Counted from the first letter of the stretch, positions 48,067 to 62,570 are shown. The stretch is 64,000 nt of DNA from Gadus chalcogrammus (GCF_026213295.1 NC_079417.1:1846672-1910671); one strand, 5' to 3'. Notes: generated by a model from the letters alone, not told the origin. Made by a program: numbers and translations.

Positions 48067-50831
48067 ATTTACATTTACATTTAGGGCATTTAGCAGACGC
48101 TTTTATCCAAAGCGACTTACAATAAGTACATTTGTCATAAGAAGTGCATCAATATATCGCTGTCGGTACAGAAAGGATGTTCATAGAACCAAGTGCAAGT
48201 ACCACGATCGCTAGGTCAATCAATTCCCCGTGTTACAGCCATGATAGCAGCTACTGCGGTTGCTACACAGTTAAGTACTACAATACAATACAATACAATA
48301 CAGTGTACAATGGTGGTCAGAAATGGGAAGGTGGCTAAGCAGAGTCGAGGTGGACTCTGAACAGGTGAGTCTTGAGTCTTTTTCGGAAGATAGTGAGCGA
48401 CTCTGCGGTCCTGAGGGCGGCAGGGAGCTCGTTCCACCACTGAGGTCCCAAAACCGAGAAAAATTGTGACTTTGCTGAGCGGCCTTTGCTAGCTCTTAGC
48501 GATGGCGGTTCCAGACGTCCAGCTGAGGTAGTTGAGCGGAGGGATCGAGCTGGGGTGTGTGGCTTTAGCAATGCTTGGAGGTAGGCAGGGCCAGTTCCAT
48601 CGACTGCCTTGTATGCCAGTACCATCGTCTTAAATTTGCTGCGAGCTAATACGGGGAGCCAGTGGAGGTCCCAGAAGAGGGGGGTCACATGGGAGAACTT
48701 CGGTAGATTGAACACGAGGCGCGCTGCCGCATTCTGGATGCGCTGCAAAGGTTTAATCGCAGAGGCAGGAAGTCCAGCCAGGAGTGAGTTGCAGTAGTCG
48801 AGGCGGGCGATGACCAGTGATTGGACAAGAAGCTGAGCTGCTTCCCATGTGAGGAAGGGCCGGATTCTGCGGATGTTTTAAAGTGCAAATCTGCAGGATC
48901 GGGCGACCGCAGTGATGTTTGCAGTGGAGGATAATTGATTGTCCAGTACCACCCCGAGGTTTCTGGCAGTTGTACAGGGAGCAGTCTTTGTGTGGGCAGT
49001 CTTTCCCTGGGATTAGGAGGAGCTCGGTTTTGTTGAGGTTAAGCCTCAGGTGATGGGCAGTTGTCTAGGTGCTGACGTCCGCCAGACATTCCGAAATGCG
49101 TGTTGCAATCAGGGTTTTCTCAGATGAGGGGAAAGAGAGAAATAGCGAGTGTCGTCAGCATAGCAATGATAAGAAAAGCCGTGTGATGCAATTACCGAGC
49201 CCAGAGACCTGGTATAGAGGGAGAACAGAAGAGGCCCCAGTACAGAGCCTTGAGGGACACCGGTTTCAAGCGTGCAAGGTTTGGACAAGGAGCCATTCCA
49301 TGTCACTTGATAGGTGCGGTTCGTCAGGTAGGATGTGTACCAGGAAAGAGCAGATTCAGCGATTCCAAGTTCGGCAAGAGTGGCAAGAATGATCTGGTGG
49401 TTCACCGTGTCAAATGCTGCGGACAGGTCGAGTAGAATGAGGACCGATGAGAGGGACGAGGCTCTGGCATCACGGAGGGATTAGGTCACCGCGAGGAGTG
49501 CCGTCTCGGTGGAGTGTGCCTTCTTGAAGCCTGACTGGTGAGGGTCAAGGAGGTTGTTAGATGAGAGATAGGAGGACAGTTGGTTAGCAACGGCACGTTC
49601 CAGTGTTTTAGAGAGGAATGAAAGAAGAGATACCGGTCTGTAGTTCTGGATGTCGTGGTATTAAGAGTTGGTTTTTTGAGGAGAGGCTTTATTCTGGCAG
49701 TCTTGAAAGACGCTGGAACAATTCCTGAAGTGAGGGAGGAATTGATAATTGATGTGAGAAATGGCAGGATGTCGCTTGAGGCATCCTGGAGGAGAGAGGA
49801 GGGGATAGCATCAAGGGGGCAGGTGGTGGCATGGTTAGATGGTATTATTCTGTTGACCTCGTCAGAGGTGAGAGGGATAAATTGGGTAAAGACAAAGGAG
49901 GGGATGGGAGGAGGGAGAATGGAGGCAGGGATAAAAGAGGAGCTAATGTCCTTTACTTTCTGGGTAAAGTAGTTAACAAAGTCATCAGCAGTGAGGCAGG
50001 AAGGAGGTGGGGGTGAGGGGGGGTTGAGGAGGGACGAGAACAGGGAAAACAGTTTCCTGGGGTTTGAGGCAGAGGAGTTGATTTTGTTCCGGTAGAAGGC
50101 AGATTTGGTTGTTGACACACAAGAGGTGAAATCTGAAAGAAGGAGAAGATAGTGAGATAGATCATTAGGACAGTCTGATCTCATTATCATTAGGACAGTC
50201 TGATCTCTTCCATTTCCTCTCAGCTGCTCGCAGCTTTGTTCTACAAGTCTGCAGAGGATGGGACAGCCAAGGCGGGGGCGGTGAGGATCGCGCTGGTCTG
50301 GAGTGGAAGGGACAGAGGGAATCAAAGGAGGAGGAGAGGGAGAATAGCAGAGTGTCTGAAGATTCATCTGTAGATAGTTGGGAGAATCGTTCGATAGAAG
50401 GTGAAGACAGAACAGTAGAGGCAAACGTAGAGGGAGAGAGGGATTTGAGGTTACGGCGAGTGGTGACAATGTGGGAACTAGGGAGGAGGGAGGGAGAGGA
50501 TTTCAAGGGGAGAGAAAAATCAACAAAGTGATGGTCAGACACAGGGAGCGGGGTAACGGAGAGAGCAGAGGTGCCGCAGGACCTGGTGAATATTAGGTCA
50601 AGTTGGTTCCGGGCCCTGTGTGTGGGAGGAGAAGGGGATAGTGTTAAGTCAAAGGTGGCGAAAGAGTTGGTTAGTTCAGGTGAGTGCAACTTCTCCGGCA
50701 GGATGTTGAAGTCGCCGAGGATAACGAGTGGGGTGCCATCCACAGGAAAGCAGCTGAGGAGGGCATCCATCTTGTCGTAGAAGTCACGGAAGGGACCTGG
50801 AGGACGGTAGATCACCACAATGGAGAGCTTG
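48067..50831 (-). mobile_element. L2-type LINE, 5'-truncated, frame-broken
   Basis: Minus-strand order: endonuclease part at 50818-50165 (GDFN motif, DLIFTRS, SDHHFVDF), linker and reverse-transcriptase start at 50469-49486 (SGIVPASFKTARIKPLLKKP), RT core at 49405-49109 (TGVPQGSVLGPLLFSLYT and the catalytic YADD), then the C terminus at 48748-48335 (RLVFNLPKFSHVTPL, QWWNELPAALR). The 3' end carries AGCAGACGCTTTTATCCAAA and an ATTTAC repeat, diagnostic of fish L2/Maui-like elements. Frames are interrupted several times, once by a 20-bp tandem duplication at 50167-50205 (AGGACAGTCTGATCTC). The N-terminal part of the endonuclease is missing. The unit at 58.9 kb lacks the insertion. Confidence 0.88.
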
Positions 50832-50954
50832 GTTGACCAGAGACTTGACCAGAGACCGTACCAGTACAGAGAGACCGTACCAGTGCAGAGAGACCAGTAC
50901 CATTAGCCCTCCATCATGAAGTTGGAGGACAAGATCAAGGTGTTCCAGTTCCTG
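50832..50954. repeat. Remainder of the array-flank module, GACCGTACCAGT repeats
   Basis: Short tandem AGAGAGACCGTACCAGTGC units, then CCATTAGC...CATGAAGTTG, matching 58908-59018. It resumes the module interrupted by the LINE. Confidence 0.8.
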
Positions 50955-51115
50955 GGGTGATTGGCTGATTGTGAAAGGCTAAAGTAATAGTCTTCACATT
51001 TAACTTCCTCCTTTTAGATATTCTCTGAAATAACCACTAACCTCAGTTCACATTGCTTTAAAGTCGATATATCTGCACTTTTCTCTCGTGTACATGTCAT
51101 ACAAAAAATAAATGG
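50955..51115 (-). promoter_or_regulatory. Promoter module F, no gene attached
   Basis: Copy of the module (ATTGGCTGATTG, CTTCCTCCTTTTAGATATTC) not followed by a signal exon. Confidence 0.55.
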
Positions 51116-51637
51116 GACAAAATTAGCTGTAAGAATACGTTTTCTTAGTAGTTAAATATCAGAGACCCTAGATATCATTACTCAACTAAATGTGTGCGTT
51201 CGACAAATGAGCCATAAATAACAATGTGTGTGCGTTTGACAGATGAGACAAACAATGTGTGTGTGTTCATCATATGAGCTATGAGCCACAAAGTGTCAAA
51301 GTCAGTGGATGTTCTCAGAAAGTCGTCAGGTTTTGAAGTGAGGGAGGGATGTTGGTTAAGGGTAAAGTCATCTTACAGTGCTCAAGTACATAAACACGCA
51401 GTTCACCCAATACTTACTGAATTTCCACACCCACCAGATGGTGACATTTTGTCATTCCTGTCACTATCATGCATTTTATAAGTTAATAATATACTTTTTA
51501 CAACATTTGACCACAGCTTTCATTGTTGATTATCTTGTTAGGACACTTTTTAATAAAACAACGTGTTTCCCTCTTTGCTCCCATGATTTATGTTGCATCT
51601 AAACCTTTATCAGACAGTTTGTGAAACCTTCCCCTAC
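51116..51637. other. Unit-derived and unique sequence
   Basis: Bases 51160-51400 match 57700-57800 and 59270-59450 (CCCTAGATAT, AGTCAGTGGATGTTCTCAGA). The remainder shows nothing recognisable. Confidence 0.5.
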
Positions 51638-51817
51638 CTTTAAAACCCGCTCTCACTCCCTGCTCTCGTTCCAGCTCCACGCTGCGCTTCGCCTCCGTCA
51701 CACTCTGCTGCTCGCTGCCCCCCGCGGAGGGGCAGGGCGGGGGGGTCGCCCCCTCCGGGTTCTGTCTCTGGACCAGCTTCTGCTCCAGCTCCAGGATCTG
51801 CTGCTCATAGTTAAGAC
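51638..51817 (-). CDS. Exon-like segment with Glu/Gln-rich coiled coil, gene unknown
   Basis: A 180-nt minus-strand segment, phase 1 at both ends, between TTCAGCAG and AAAG|GTAGGG. It reads NYEQQILELEQKLVQRQ, a proline/serine stretch, then SVTEAKRSVELEREQG. The composition and GC content differ from the AT-rich neighbourhood. It may be an exon of a gene with a coiled coil, or a retained piece of one. I do not recognise the family and found no partner exon. Confidence 0.35.
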
Positions 51818-53055
51818 CTGCTGAAGGCCCAGGTTCTCTCATCCTCAGGTGCGGCGTCACACTACACACATGATACAAACACCGGGCGCGGTCCATAACT
51901 TCAGTACACCCCCAGAGAGAGAGGCACTAGCAGGGAGCGGTCAAGCAGGAGGAAAGTAGGCCGTTTTTGGAACAAACCCCAAAACACAGCATTCAGTTAC
52001 TAATACTCTAATTACTGAATATTGGAATGCACCAATAGAGTCGTTTCAACTCTGCACTTTACAGACACTGAATGTTGCCAAAAGGAAGGTAAAACGGCTA
52101 AAGCGGATTAAAGAAGCTATTAGCCTAGCTGTCATAATGAAGCCATATGATGTTTCACTTATCTACATGCAAAGTGCCACCATCTGCAAATTGCCAGTGA
52201 AAATCGATTGGCTTTCAGACACGAGGAAATTTAAGCAAATTGATGTAATCACGGGTGAATGTCAAGTTTTCAAAGGAACTTCGGTAGCCCTATAGGTGAG
52301 ATTGAGTTTTACGGATCCCGTATTAACCCATGATTATCTACAAAAATCAGCAATTTAATCTCATAATCTGACAACTAAATGTGTGGCTGAGGGCGCACGT
52401 AGGATGATCATATTTAATAAACATGAATTATTTTGCTTGTTGTTCGAATTCCATGATTTGTGGGAATTAAGGGAGCCACTAGAGGGCAACCTCAACACAT
52501 TTGTCGCCCAAGGCAATCGCCTAGTAGTTCACTTAGCAATCGCCGGAATGTCCTGGAGACACGTGATGACCTTTTGGTGCTCCTCCATCAACCCAGCACA
52601 TGGTGCCTTAAATTTAGAGCTGTCCAACCCTCATCTTTGACCTCAACTGATAGATTGGGAGCTGTTTTTAATGCTATCCCATCTTGAAGGTCAATAAGTC
52701 CTTCCTATCCCCTCTTTCTGTACTCTCACTTTCCCTTCTCTCCGTCTCCTCATCCCTCCTTTCCTCAATCTTTAGAGCTGAAGAAAGTGGAAGACATGGC
52801 ACTGTTCCTTTTTAAATATCAAAATGATATTCAATAATTTTCAAAATAGGAAACATTTCCATAATTATTCAGAGTTCATTCTTATTATACCTGTGTCACC
52901 TTTAACACTACAGCTGTGGTCAGGATATGGTCTCCATGGTTACAGGTCCAGGGGTGCATGGTGGTGTAGGGGCCCTCCTGTGTTTGAGGACGATGCACAG
53001 GGATGGTGGGAATAGCAGCTGCTCTCAGCCTAGTCTCACCCTTTTTGGTCTAGAC
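51818..53055. other. Intergenic, no gene recognised
   Basis: Some minus-strand open sequence continues to 51896. Beyond that there is no exon or repeat I can name. Bases 52480-52560 contain AGTAGTTCACTTAGCAATCG-type text of repeat-like character. Confidence 0.4.
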
Positions 53056-53372
53056 CAGGGGTTCTCAAAGTTTTGACAACTGAGGGCCAATTTAGGAACC
53101 CAAAATTTGACTGCGGGAAACGCCGTCAGCATCCCAGTGGTCAAAAAAAACATTGCACCGTGGACCTCCGGGAATGAGGTCAAGTGAGGTCTAAATCACG
53201 TAACTGAGGTTCAGCCTTTCAAAGTAATGTACAGTCGGATTAAAACTAAGAAATGTAAAAGGATTTAATTGAAATCTAGAGGGAGTTTTTTTTTTTTAAT
53301 AACTTACATAATTATGTATGTCATTTCGGGCCGCCAGGAATGATTCCGCGGGCCGCACTTTGAGAACCAATG
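53056..53372. mobile_element. hAT-type MITE (CAGGGGTTCTCAAAGT ends)
   Basis: The left end is CAGGGGTTCTCAAAGTTTTG. The right end inverted is CATTGGTTCTCAAAGTGCGG, including the GGGCCGC motif typical of Charlie-like hAT MITEs. The flanks GTCTAGAC and GTAGACTA share little more than TAGAC, so the target duplication is decayed. Confidence 0.7.
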
Positions 53373-53799
53373 GTAGACTAACTGGTCTGCCTCAAAATGT
53401 CCTGCAGAGTGACTTCCCTTTAGTTATTTTTAATAAATCAAACATTAAGCTTCCCAATGGTGTGTTCTTTGTTTGTGTTTGATTAAGATCCCCTCACATG
53501 TTTTTTTGTCATTGTAATCTTTGATTAGTCAGATTGCTCCTGCCGGTTTGAGCCAACCGTTTGGTTCTCCTCCCTGCGTCGGTGGGGAGGAGTACATCTG
53601 TACTCCTTTCTCTGAGCGATTGGAGCCTCCTCATGCAGCTCAGGAAACCGTGGTGGAGACTTTAGGACAACACGGAGGAAAGAGCGGACAAGCTGCTGAC
53701 ATGTTCTGAGTTTATTGATTTATATCATGAATTGCAGTAAATAAGTGAATAGTAAAAACAATATGTATAAGCGTGTGTATTATATATCTACACACATAC
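53373..53799. other. Intergenic, nothing recognised
   Basis: A 62-codon plus-strand frame at 53521-53709 has no family signature. No repeat named. Confidence 0.35.
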
Positions 53800-54165
53800 A
53801 GTGGTAGGCATAACTTTAGGCACCTATGCTAAAGTTGACTAAAGAGAGGAATAAAAAATCATCTTTTGGAAATTGATCTTAATGCCTTAATTAAACCATT
53901 GATGAAAAATCCCCCAAAAAAAGGACACCAATTTTCTTTTTGAATGAATAATGTATTGTAAATAAATAAATGTTTGCCCTTAAAATAGATGGTGCATAAG
54001 TATAGACACCCCTATCGTAAATTCTCATAGGGGCAGGAAGATTTTATTTTTTAAAAGCCAATTATTTCATGGATCCAGGATATTTATCCTGATTAAGTTC
54101 CCTTAGCCTTTGGAATGAAAATAGTCCCACATCATCAAATACCCTTCACTATACCGATTTGCATT
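53800..54165. mobile_element. Tc1/mariner-like remnant
   Basis: Starts TACAGTGGTAGGCATAACTTTAGGCACC-like, the CAGTG...CTTTxGGCACC terminus of fish Tc1/mariner elements. Later it contains ATAGTCCCACATCATCAAATACCC-like text, also typical of this group. No transposase frame survives. Only one clear end is visible. Confidence 0.6.
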
Positions 54166-54179
54166 GAGAAATCATTAGG

Positions 54180-54809
54180 CTAATTAACAGCTGTATCCAA
54201 ATGAAAATACACTGTATGCTCAGAATAAGGTAATAATTAAACTTTTATAGTTTAATAGCCTTCTTGAAAGGTCTAATACATTTCCCAAAAAGCTTCTTCT
54301 ATGCCTAAATTGGGTGATGCACACCTATAATACCTGTATTTTTACACAGACGCTAAACAAAAAGACTTTAATTCAATTCTATGTGACTTCTGCTATCTTA
54401 ATAATAGTATTCAGAGCAGAGAGGACAACGACACACATGGCAGCAGACAAAGTTCCTGCTGAGTTTCAGTGAATTCTACTTCCCCCTTCTTATATTAGCT
54501 CCACAGTGGTGAGGGGGATTATCTGCCCCCCATTAACTTTATCAGCATTTAAAATGGCTTCACTTTAACACAGGAACCATCGATGATAAGAACATGACCG
54601 ATCTTATTGTAAACCTACATGACCCATAGACTGTAAAGATATGATTGCATAAACACTGAAATCATCAGAAATGTTACAATCAGAAATAGAAACTGAAAAG
54701 AACACGACTCAACCAATAAGTCTGTGACAGACAACAGACATGATGACGTCAGTGTTCCCTTATCTCGTCATCACTGGAGGAGGAAGAGGAGTCGCTGCTT
54801 GAGTTTGGT
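54180..54809. repeat. 3' flank module of gene B
   Basis: Matches 38570-38873 joined to 39664-40178 of gene A, without the inverted-repeat/LINE insertion. It also lacks about 170 bp of gene A sequence in the middle. Confidence 0.75.
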
Positions 54810-57423
<2,614 letters not shown>

Positions 57424-57464
57424 TCATCTGCTCCGTAGCTGCCTCTCTGTGTCTGGTTTAACGC

Positions 57465-57660
57465 CACTTGGACAGGGGGAGGGCTGATTGGCTGATTGTG
57501 AAAGGCTACAGTAATAGGCTTCACATTTGACTTCCTCCTTTTAGATATTCTCTGCAATAGCCAATTACCTCAGTTCACATCGCTTTAAAGTCAATACATA
57601 TCTGGCCTTCTCCCTCTCTCATATACATCACATACAATCAACAATGGTGTTACTATAAAA
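57465..57660 (-). promoter_or_regulatory. Promoter module of copy B
   Basis: Same layout as upstream of gene A: AGGAGGAAG core, then CAATCAGCCAATCAGCC, then the signal exon. Confidence 0.6.
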
Positions 57661-57844
57661 AACGACCAAATGGGACAAAATTAGCTGTAAGAATAATTTT
57701 TCTTAGTAGTTATATATCTGAGACCCTAGATATTACATCTCATAGTGCGTGCGTTTAACAGGTGAGACATCAACCACAAAGTAGCTATAAACTGCACACT
57801 CTATAAACTTCACTTTCCATGCGGTTTAAGATTTTTGGTTTGAC
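57661..57844. other. Linker between promoter B and polypurine array 2
   Basis: Matches parts of 51115-51250 and 59210-59480 (GGGACAAAATTAGCTGTAAG). Confidence 0.6.
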
Positions 57845-58610
57845 AGTGAGAATGAGACAGAGGTGAAGGGGAGTGAGAGAGAGAGGTGAAGGAGTGAGAG
57901 GGAGGGAGAGAGGTGAAGGAGTGAGAGGGAGGGAGAGAGGTGAAGTGAGTGAGAGGGAGGGAGAGAGGTGAGGAGAGAGGACAGAGGGGAGAGAGGTGAA
58001 GAGAGTGAGAGGGAGGGAGAGAGGTGAAAGAGTGGAGGGAGGAGAGAGGTGAAGGAGTGAGAGGGAGTGAGAGAGGTGAAGAGAGTGAGAGGGAGGGAGA
58101 GAGGTGAAGGAGTGAGAGGGAGGGAGAGAGGTGAAGGGGAGTGAGAGGGAGGGAGAGAGGTGAGAGAGTGAGAGGGAGGGAGAGAGGTGAAGGGGAGTGA
58201 GAGGGAGGGAGAGAGGTGAAGGAGTGAGAGGGAGGGGAGAGAGGTGAAGGGGAGTGGGAGGGAGGGAGAGGTGAAGAGGTGAGAGGGAGGAGAGAGGTGG
58301 AGAGAGAGGGAAGGGGAGTGAGAGGGAGGGAGAGAGGTGAAGGGGAGTGAGAGGGAGGGAGCGAGGTGAAGAGGGTGAGAGGGAGGGAGAGAGGTGAAGA
58401 GTGAGAGGGAGGGAGAGGGAGAGAGAGAGTGAGAGGGAGGGAGAGAGGTGAAGGAGAGTGAGAGGGAGGGAGAGGGAGAGAGTGAGAGGGAGGGAGAGAG
58501 GTGAAGAGAGTGAGAGGGAGGGAGGGAGGTGAAGGGGAGGGAGAGGGAGGGAGAGAGGGAGGTGAAGGGGATTACCTGAGAGGGAGAGAGGTGAGGAGAG
58601 GTACAGAAAT
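57845..58610. repeat. Polypurine minisatellite, array 2
   Basis: Same GAGAGGTGAAGGGGAGTGAG unit as array 1, more variable in unit length. Open minus-strand frames are artefacts. Confidence 0.92.
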
Positions 58611-59019
58611 AGAAGACAGGGAGAGACAGAGAGTTAATATTAATAGACCATAAGGAAGTGGACCTTGTGCTGAAACCAGCCTTCAGGAAACAGTTCAGAC
58701 GCAAATACTGAGAGCAGGAGGTGGACCACAGGTGTGTGTGTGTTCGTAAATATGTATGTATATGTATGAATGTCTGTATTGTGGATTGTGTGTAATGTGT
58801 GTGTGTGCGGATGTATGTGAGTGTGTGTGAATGTGTCCCTGACCGATGTCTGTCCATCCATGTGTTAATCACACGGATAGTGTGTGTTCTTTGCACTGGT
58901 TATCCCAGGTAGACCAGAGAGACCGTACCAGTGCAGAGAGACCTCACCAGTGCAGAGAGACCAGAACCATTAGCTCTTGCTCATGAAGTTGACAAGATCC
59001 AGGTGTTCCAGTTCCTGGG
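58611..59019. repeat. Array-flank module (copy 2), LINE-free
   Basis: Uninterrupted version of 47801-48066 plus 50832-50954. CACTGGTTATCC runs directly into CAGGTAGACCAGAGAGACC. This is the empty site of the LINE. Confidence 0.85.
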
Positions 59020-59205
59020 GTGATCGGCTGATTGTGAAAGGCTACAGTAAGTAGCCTTTCACAATCAGTAGTAACATTTTATTTCCTCCTTTTAGATATT
59101 CTCTGCAATAACCACTAACCTCATTTCAAAACGCTTTAAAGTCCATACAAATATCTGCACACCCTCTCTCATTTACATGACATACAATCATCAATGGTGT
59201 TGCTA
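59020..59205 (-). promoter_or_regulatory. Promoter module G containing a perfect hairpin
   Basis: Copy of the module without a gene. The arm CTGATTGTGAAAGGCTAC (59028-59045) is followed after AGTAA by its exact inverse (59051-59068), which other copies lack. Confidence 0.6.
59028..59068. repeat. Perfect 18-bp inverted repeat, 5-nt loop
   Basis: Arms 59028-59045 and 59051-59068. The right arm is an extra inverted copy of promoter-module sequence. Confidence 0.9.
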
Positions 59206-59480
59206 TAAAAACGACCAAATGGGACAAATTGAGCTGTAAGAATAATTGTTCATAGTAGTTATATATCAGAGACCCTAGATATCACAACTCAAAATGTGTG
59301 TGTATTCAACAGATTAGCCACAAACAACAAAATGTCAAAGTCAGTGGATGTTCTCAGAAAGTCGTCAGGTTTTTGAAGTGAGGCAGGGATGACACATGTT
59401 GGTTAACAGTAAAGTCATCTTAAAACATTCAAGTACATAAACACTCACTTTCCATGTGGTTAAAGATGTTTTGTTGAGCA
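59206..59480. other. Linker before polypurine array 3
   Basis: Homologous to 51115-51400 and 57661-57844. The same text recurs again at 60195-60385. Confidence 0.6.
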
Positions 59481-59484
59481 GTGA

Positions 59485-59965
59485 GAAAGAGAGAGAGAGG
59501 TGAAGGAGAGTGAGAGGGAGGGAGAGAGGTGAAGGAGAGTGAGAGGGAGGGAGAGAGGTGAAGGGGAGTGAGAGGGAGGGAGAGAGGTGAAGAGGAGTGA
59601 GAGGGAGGGAGAGAGGTGAAGAGAGTGAGAGGGAGGGAGAGAGGTGAAGGGGAGTGAGAGGGAGAGAGAGGGAGAGAGGTGAGGAGAGAGAGGGAGGGAG
59701 AGAGGTGAAGGAGAGTGAGAGGGAGGGAGAGAGGTGAAGGAGTGAGAGGGAGGGAGAGAGGTGAAGAGGAGTGAGAGGGAGGGAGAGAGGTGAAGAGAGT
59801 GAGAGGGAGGGAGAGAGGTGAAGGGGAGTGAGAGGGAGGGAGAGAGGTGAAGGGGAGTGAGAGGGAGGGAGAGAGGTGAGGAGAGTGAGAGGGAGAGAGA
59901 GGGAGAGAGGTGAGGAGAGTGAGAGGGAGAGAGGTGAGAAAGATGAGAGGGAGGGAGAGAGGAGA
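59485..59965. repeat. Polypurine minisatellite, array 3
   Basis: About 480 bp of the same GAGAGGTGAAG/GAGTGAGAGGGAGGGA family. Confidence 0.92.
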
Positions 59966-60718
59966 GAAGGAGGGAGATGAAGATAGGTATGGAAATAGAA
60001 GACAGACAGAGAGAGAGACAGGGAGAGACAGAGAGTTAATATTGATAGACCATACGGAAGTGGACCTTGTGCTGAAACCAGTCTTCAGGAAACAGTTCAG
60101 ACGCGAATACTGAGAGCAGGAGGTGGACCACAGGTATGTGTGTGTGTGTTCGTAAATATGTATGTATATGTATGTATGTCTGTATTGTATATGAGCAACA
60201 GATGAGCTATAAACCACAAAGTATCAAAGTCAGTCAATGTTCTCTGAAAGTTGTCAGGGTTTTGAAGTGAGGAAGGGATGACACACAAGTACAGAAACAG
60301 TTCACTTTTCATGTGATTAAAGATGTTTGGATGAACAGTGGGAGAGCGAGAGAGCCAAGGTGAAGGAGAGACGACACAGTGAGACGGATGTTCTTTAACC
60401 AACTGTACAGCTTGTGTAAAATATACGGAAAAACTGATCATTAGTTATGATGAGTTACACAAATGATAGAGCAGTTGTTGGTGTTTAAGAAGCCATCTGA
60501 AAGCAGCTAGTGTGTGAGCATTTGATTACATTATAAAAATAGTAAATTTATGGTAACAGGGGTAATTGTTCAATGGAAAGTTCAGGATACTTTGAATGCA
60601 AATCAATTCGACTCTCTTCCTACCGTCCTGTCATAATGTGTCAGTGCCAGAGCTAACACTTGGTACAGTACCATAAGTAACACAAGTGTGTTGTTACGAT
60701 ACGAGCAGTAACACTTAC
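59966..60718. repeat. Rearranged unit sequence upstream of the V-exon pseudogene's 3' side
   Basis: Bases 59990-60190 are the array-flank module and 60195-60385 the linker. From 60370 the text GACACAGTGAGACGGATGTTC is intron 2 of the receptor genes. The C2, membrane and ITIM exons that should lie in between are absent. Confidence 0.7.
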
Positions 60719-62452
60719 TATTGCCTGTGACTGACTACTTCAAGTCCGGTGTACCCTTCGGCGTTGGTCTCGAAGCGGAAGTAGTATCTCTTTGCGTCCT
60801 GTTTCAACGTCTTGATGATCTTCAAGGTTTAGTTCCTGACGAGGTCCCCCAGGTACAGGACCCTCCTGGTGGCCTGGACGTTGCTGCTGTCGTACACGTT
60901 GGGCGTGGTGAGGTGGCAGGGCAGGGGATCGGAACACCACACCACCCGCTTAACCTGCAGAATGGCCCCGCCCTTCTTCATGTAGACAGGGGGTGGGTGA
61001 GGCTGCAGGGGATGGTGGCGGAGGAGCCCTCCACCACGCAGAAGGAGTCAGGGTACTCCACGTGCCAGTCAGGGTCCTTAGTATATCTGTCTGTTTCCTA
61101 GCGAGCAGAACGAAGTTTACACCCTAAATAAAACGATGCTGGGCAGCACAGCTTTCACATTTACCGTCGTCATAGCAATAAGTGCTCTTTGGTTTGTTGT
61201 AAAAGCAGGCTAATTCAGTTATCGTTAAATTAGTAAATGACTGAAGTGCTCTACTTAGGGGGTAAATCCTCATCCTCGTGTGCATCGTGTACATTAATGT
61301 TCCTCATCACAGTGTCCCGCTCCTGTCACAGGAATCTAGAATCAATACATTTGGGGGTCCATAGATCATAAACAAGTGCCGATGGATATAAATCATAACT
61401 GGGGGGGGGGGGTTCTTAAAAAAAAAGTGATTATGGCAATTTCTTAATCACAATTAAGCCTATCCTTGATTATATTCCCTAAAAACAACAAAACATTATA
61501 CACAATCACTGAAGGAGGATTATGACAATAAAAGGCATATTTCTAACTAGAACTGTCATTAAAACACAATTCAATGCCGAAACAAAGTTAATATTGCATT
61601 TTCCACTGATGAGGGTCAGCCATGCTTGGTTTACAGCAGTAGCCGCTCCCGTTATCAACCACCACCGCGACATCCTGGTGAGGCCTGAAAGAACTTCCCT
61701 ATTAACCCTAACCCTAACAAACAGAACTTAATATACAATCACTGAACGAATATTAAGAAAACTGAGAAAATCTCTGCCATGTTCCTTTGTGCTGACAGAA
61801 ACGTCACGTGACGGCAGCTTCTGCATTCAACAGAATTTATTGAATCCTCTGGAGGTATTTAAATGTCGACCAATCGCTTTGTGGTATTTTAATAATATGA
61901 CGACCGTATATCCAAAATGGTTTGTTGATATATCCCACATATCTAAAATAAAATATTTGATTTCTGAAGTGGGAAATTACATTTTCACTCGTCACAATGC
62001 TTTTACAACAAGTGGAAATTAAATTGTTGATATCTGTAATCGATATTCACACCGATATTCTTCGGTGTGACGTTGATATTGTATTGTGTTCATATCATAT
62101 TTTATATCAAATCATACAGCATAATATATGATATTATATTGCACACCATATTATATAATATCATATAACATATCATAGATCAAAATCGAATTGTATCAAG
62201 TTTTTTTGTTGTTACTAGAGATTTTTTGGTGAGGCTCATTAAGAAAACAATGCATTATCATCATTAATATTATTATTATTATTATTATTATTATTGTTAT
62301 TATCATACCATATGGAATGTTAAACTGATTGAATCAAAGGGTTATGGTTAGGGTAAGGGTAGAGTTGAGGTCCCATTAGACTCTAAAAAGAGCTCTAGGT
62401 TGAGCCCACAGGCCAGCAGGAGCACAGAGAGAGTCCATGGATTCATCTTCAT
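60719..62452 (-). pseudogene. Siglec/CD22-like V-exon pseudogene (copy C)
   Basis: Signal-exon remnant at 62452 downward (MKMNPWTLSVLLLA) and a V-set exon at about 61078-60719. The V exon keeps VVEGSSATIPCS, VYDSSNVQA and YYFRFETN (arginine retained). It has a one-base frameshift in the CACCCACCCCCTGTCTAC region near 60990, and the B-E strand cysteine codon is replaced by stop TAA in NCTLKI near 60830. About 85 bp around the signal-exon donor are deleted relative to genes A and B, and the V-exon acceptor side is replaced at 61079. The donor after the V exon (GTAAGT) survives. Clearly dead. Confidence 0.85.
61390..61403. repeat. Short poly-G run
   Basis: Homopolymer of about a dozen Gs inside intron 1 of copy C. 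Confidence 0.8.
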
Positions 62453-62489
62453 CTGCTCCGTAGCTGCCTCTCTGTGTCTGGTTGTTACG

Positions 62490-62570
62490 TCACTAGGGAA
62501 GGGGGAGGGCTGAATGGCTGATTGTGGAAGGCTACAGTAATAGTCTTCACATGCTTCCTCCTTTTAGAAC
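62490..62570 (-). promoter_or_regulatory. Truncated promoter module of copy C
   Basis: Keeps CAGCCATTCAGCC (CCAAT changed to CCATT) and the AGGAGGAAGC core, then is cut off at 62570. Confidence 0.55.
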
